This document shows positions 59,876 to 64,000 of a stretch of DNA of 64,000 nt, piece after piece (position 1 is the first letter of the stretch; each line of letters begins with the position of its first letter). The notes under the pieces were generated by a model. That model worked only from the letters and a program-made list of their open reading frames with translations. It was not told the DNA's origin and made no database searches. Source of the DNA: Ctenosaura bakeri (lineage: Eukaryota; Chordata; Lepidosauria; Squamata; Iguanidae); assembly GCA_948474755.1 (NCBI GenBank), contig CAOLHI010000254.1, positions 806,001-870,000 of the forward strand, read 5' to 3'. Made by a program: the position numbers and the translations under genes.

Positions 59876-60454
59876 TACAGTAGGCTCTTCACATTTGTGA
59901 GGGATAGGGGCAGAGAACCCCTGGGAAAGTGGAAAAATCACGAATAACTCTCCCCCCATCCTACCTCCTTCCCGATCTCTGGCACAGGAACCTTTCTCCA
60001 CACCCTGTCCAAAGGCAAAGGCAAAGGAGTTGTGGGGGGGAGCTCCGAAGGTGAGAAGGAAGAAAGTGTGCAACCCCAATCACTTTACCTTTTACCTGGG
60101 CTCAAGTTCTTAGTGTGGGGAAGAGGCAAAGCAATGTCAAGGATTGCTCAGAGGGACAGGGAAGGTGTGCGTGTCTTCTGCCACCATATTGCCTTTCCAT
60201 CTCTCGAGTTCTCCCCACTGGTGAAGAAGGAGGGGAGAGCTCCAGTGAACAGGAAAAGTGTGTGCACATATCTTCTGCTAACCCATTACTTTTCTTTCTC
60301 CCTCATGCAATTTCTCAGCACAGCGAAGAGGCAAGGAAATGAGAGAGAAATGCAAGGGAATGGGAGGAGGAGGAGAATTGGGGGGAAGCAGGGATGCCTT
60401 GTGAATAATCAAATCCACAAGAGTCAAACCTGCGAATCTGAAGGGAGAACTGTA
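59876..60454. mobile_element. Tigger-like non-autonomous element with TA flanks
   Basis: The ends are TA-CAGTAGGCTCTTCACATT at the left and, on the complement of the right end, TA-CAGTTCTCCCTTCAGATT. They are partially matched terminal repeats (about 14 of 20), and TA at both ends is typical of Tc1/mariner-Tigger insertion. The interior is C/G-rich and does not encode a transposase. The ORFs at 60032-60460 and 59720-60079 are composition artefacts. Related ends occur at 13889 and 34771. Confidence 0.65.
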
Positions 60455-63128
60455 GTGTAGCATCTTTTCATAGCAGCATTTTGACACCAAAATATCTTGT
60501 GTGTATTCTTGTCCACTGATATTTTAGTTGCATATTATGCACATTGTATACTGGCAAATGCTATGCATAATTATGTTTGTCATATGCAAAGCCATGTCAT
60601 ATCAAAAATTAAACACTATTGAGGTACAAGTCATAGTTCCCCCTCATAGGCAGCACACCAAAGAGAAACAAGACCTCTACTATGTCAGTGTGTAGCACTC
60701 AGAATGTTCCTCATTATCTTCCCAAAGGCATTGTAGGAATTCTTTCTACAGCTTACTCAAACCAGAAAAGCCCTGACTGTGTGTTAAGTGTCATAATAAA
60801 GTCATAACATAAATCTGTGCCAGCAGGACTTTGATGATAAAGGAATGGAGGTGGAGAGGACAAATCCAGGCTACATATGGCAGGGTGTGCTGCTCATATC
60901 AGGGCTTTCTTGCCTCCTTTTTCCAACTGCTGGCTGGGAAACTCTGGAACAGCATAGGGTGTGATCTGGAATGCTGATAGAACAAATAAAAACAGGAGAG
61001 TAACTTACTCTTCTGTGGAAACTGAAGTTTCTTCTGCTGTCCTGGAGTTCTCTAAAGCCTCCCCACTGTTTTATGTAAAAGGGTCTATATTTAGAAGACC
61101 ATACTAGTAAACACCAAAAGATGAAAAATGACAATGGCATCTGACACTTATTGGTACAGTTCAAGACCGTCCAAGTTTCTTCAATAGTTTACCTATTATC
61201 ACTTCCTTTCATAGTTTTACTAGTAAATGTTGACTACCAAGATAGTTGAGAAATATCCAAAATTATGAAGAAATTAATTCATTTTCCTAAATGGTCTTGT
61301 TGTTTCAACATTCAATGAGAATATATTATTGAGGAATTGTTTTATTCTTCAATACATTTTTTCTGTCATTAAAAAGAAATGTCCAAGTAGCTTGGAGAAA
61401 ACATTTGAATAAAAAGTTTTGCGTCTGTGCAAGATTGCCCTCTTCAGGAATTAAGCTCCATCAGAACAGATAAACATGAATACAGAACCCTGTATGCTGC
61501 TTTCCCATATTTTTGTGTACTCCAGTACTGCTTCCTCAGTTGAGCAGCAAAGTATGAAGAGTCCTGAAGAAGGGTCTAACTCATGTTCACTTGAATGCAA
61601 GTAGAATTCTCTGTGTGATAGACTCTCAGTTGTGTGGAGAGTTCTGCTAACATTCCAGTGGGCACAATTACAATTACTCTTTGGACTTTTGAGAATGAGT
61701 GGGGGAAAAACAGATGATTGCAGCAGAAATAACAAACCTTGGAGCACTTCAAAGTTTTGTCTTGTGTAAGCTTTCTTTCACTGCAGCTTTCTAATGGTCT
61801 TCCAAGTTGCTTTTAACCCTGGCACTGAATGCTAGAGGTCTGGGGATAGAAGGCAGGGGTGGCTGTCAGGGATATATAGAGTATGGTTTGTGTGCATGGC
61901 TCATGCCCTTTAGTGATTTTTACCTATCCCATTCATGTTTAATGGCTGAATATGGGTGAGATATGTATTCCATAAACATTCATTCATTCAGATTTCTATG
62001 CTCCTTTCAAATATTCCCAGAGCAGCTCATAGTAACAACAGATATAATTAAAAAGTTGTTGTAACAGTAGCCTGTTTATGGGTTGATTCTAGATGCAATA
62101 CACATTGGCTCTGTGGAAGTATAAAAAAATCTTTCCCCATTCACTAGGTATTTCGTACTGCAAAAAGAGGTACACTGTTTAGGATTACAGGGTCAAATAA
62201 AATTTGGGAAGGCAGGCATTAAGCCTTGTCAACCCAGATTGGAAACCTCATGAACTGAGAAACATAGTTAAACAAACACATCAGCCTTGTAAAGAGTTTA
62301 TTTTGTAATAACAAAGAAAATATTAAGGAGGAGACAGTAGTGGCAATAAGGATAAACTAAAATATTTCCACATGGAGTATCTTTCAAAACTATTAAACAA
62401 TATGTATGATTTTTTAAAAAGTATAAAAATTAATTTTTCTTTGAAGAGTTAGTTGCTGACCTTATCTTTTCTGCTTTGGTAAATATCAAAAGTAACTTGG
62501 ACAATGAAGATGAAATTTGGTCATTTTGTTTGATGTTGAGATTTACTAGTAAATGCCAGCATTTTTTAAACACTTTCTTCTGGCAGTTAATTAAGCAGCA
62601 TAATTGAAAAAGATAGTTGTGCGTATGTGAACATTTTATATAAGATTGTATGTCTGTGTGTCTATTTAGTAGAATCAGGGTACATTAAGAATGCAATTGC
62701 TTCAGATAAACTTGGCAAATAAGATGACTGACAAATAGAAATAAAATAAATTATGGTGTTCATCTATGCATGTTAGCAGTGTGTGCAGACTTTTATTATT
62801 AGCATATAGTTGAGAGTGTTGTATCAGTGAATGTATTCAATGTAGTTGATGATCACAGTTGTCTCTGTGTTGTGAAAATTCTAAAGAGTTAAAATGTAGC
62901 CTTAGATGCTTCAGTCACCTTAGGAGAGAAGGAGTTAACAGGTTAGCCCCCTTGGTCATTCCCTGCATGCTTCCCTGCCTTTAGGAGCCAAAAAGAAAGC
63001 GATGATAACATTGTGCCTGGACTTGTCTCTGCAGAGTTTAGGGTACTCCTGGGGTTTTGCAGCTAAATGTAAAGCAAGCTAGAACATGCTCACTCCTGAT
63101 TTTCTTGTTTTTCTTTCAACCCTTTCAG

Positions 63129-63234
63129 TGCCCTGCAGGAATCATTAAATCAAAACTTCATGCTGATCGTCACCCATCGAGAAGTCCAGCGGGAGTACAA
63201 CCTCAACTTCTCAGGAAGCAGTACCATTCAGGAG
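63129..63234 (+). CDS. FAF1: FAF1 exon 7 (residues 185-220, start of UBL2)
   Basis: These 106 nt encode ALQESLNQNFMLIVTHREV and then QREYNLNFSG and SSTIQE, the first part of the second ubiquitin-like domain. The acceptor is 'caaccctttcag' and the donor 'gtgagt', phase 0. The overlapping ORF at 63057-63263 is in another frame. The remaining FAF1 exons, with the UAS and UBX domains, lie beyond the window, so only about one third of the roughly 650-residue protein is present. Confidence 0.95.
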
Positions 63235-64000
63235 GTGAGTTCTGTCTCACAGCTGAAGAATAAATGTAGCTCATTATAACTAATGTCAGGTTTGTTAAAG
63301 AGGGCTTATGTATTCAGACTGCAGACTTCCTTTCGTGTTTCGTTATTAAGTTTTTAGCTTTTAATTAACTGGATGATGAAAGATTACTGTAGGTACATCA
63401 GATGGTGTGACCTACATATAAAATTTGCATTAATTTTAGCCCAAAGCAGTAGTATACTTGGTAGCATGTTGCCTTATAGTAGCAAAATGCTTGACTTGAG
63501 ATGAGCTAATATTGTCTAGTTAGGCTTTTCTTCCTTCTTTTCTTGATCCTACCTATGCTGCTGTGTTTCCCTTCATTTTCTTTCTTATTCTTTTTTCTCT
63601 TATTCTCTGTTGCCTTATGGATGAAATAACAGTAAAGTAATGTCCGTCTAAAAATGAGATATTACTGTTATTCTGCAAAATGGCCAGCAAGGGGTGATAT
63701 TGTAAACAAGAGTCTCTTACTTGTTTCTCATTAAAAGAGAGATGTGGTACCTGAAATAATTATTGCCCTCTTACTTAAAAGGTGAACATCTTTATCTGTT
63801 GTGTACCAAAATCCAAAGTATCAACATCTGTGCTTTTTCTGCTTAGCTAATTATAACTCATTTGTTATATATTAGCATATCCACTCCCAAAGCAAGTGTT
63901 TCATTTTAATCTTCTCTTCTAATATGAACCTGAATACCCAATTGGAACAGAGTAGTTAGCTTCTAGAGAGGCCTGTGTCTGTTTATGTGCATGCACACAC
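63235..64000 (+). other. FAF1: FAF1 intron 7, 5' part
   Basis: This starts 'gtgagt' and continues to the window edge. It is AT-rich, with no exon or named repeat seen. Confidence 0.8.

Larger units (their letters stand above)
52144..63128 (+). other. FAF1: FAF1 intron 6
   Basis: This intron is 10,985 bp ('gtaaga' to 'aaccctttcag'). It contains a MITE (54508), an L2-like tail near 55030-55140, a Tigger-like element (59876) and an L2-like tail near 61980-62060. The stretch 53330-53640 and 53750-54000 is GC-richer and probably repetitive but unnamed. The stretches 55150-56400, 57400-58850 and 62280-62950 look unique, with no gene recognised. Confidence 0.85.

Noticed and set aside
60032..60460. 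142-codon ORF in intron 6
   Set aside because: It lies inside the Tigger-like element, is low-complexity and has no transposase motif.

Overview
This is vertebrate nuclear DNA, almost certainly from a squamate reptile (lizard or snake). The window carries Sauria-type tRNA SINEs with a Bov-B/RTE-like tail, two 5S-rRNA-derived SINEs with the same tail, foldback hAT-type MITEs, L2 and CR1 LINE pieces, a DIRS-like retroelement, an antisense Tc1 transposon and a SPIN-like hAT element. Coding sequence is broken by long GT-AG introns. There are no operons, phage or CRISPR. The species cannot be read from the sequence.

The only cellular gene I can support is the 5' third of FAF1 (FAS-associated factor 1), on the + strand and running off the right edge. 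Seven exons are visible: 7942-7986, 26607-26675, 39205-39251, 44892-45100, 50188-50279, 52052-52143 and 63129-63234. They sum to 660 nt (220 codons) in one uninterrupted frame, with consensus splice sites at every junction. They encode the UBA domain, a serine-rich linker, the whole first ubiquitin-like domain and the start of the second. The C-terminal UAS and UBX domains lie beyond the window. Exon 1 sits in a CpG-rich promoter block (about 7080-7990).

Layout: 1-7080 is intergenic, with two nested SINEs (the second has a perfect 13-bp target duplication), an antisense Tc1 relic, L2 tails and two hairpin MITEs just before the promoter. Intron 1 (18.6 kb) holds MITEs, L2 pieces, a 55-bp tandem duplication and a ~4-kb dead DIRS element with a 77-bp CR1 tail inserted in its reverse transcriptase. 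Intron 2 (12.5 kb) holds a 5S SINE, a probable second DIRS fragment containing a 529-bp hAT element, a ~120-bp-unit tandem array ending in an inverted unit, and a CR1/L2 tail. Introns 3 and 4 hold SINEs, antisense L2 remains and the most unusual object in the window: a 781-bp SPIN-like hAT element at 46397-47177 with a perfect 8-bp target duplication and a GC-rich interior unlike its surroundings. Intron 6 (11 kb) carries a MITE and a Tigger-like element.

None of the transposon reading frames is intact. I found no new gene system. The strongest novelties are the SPIN-like element with its unexplained GC-rich interior, the precise nested insertions, and the tandem/inverted satellite in intron 2.
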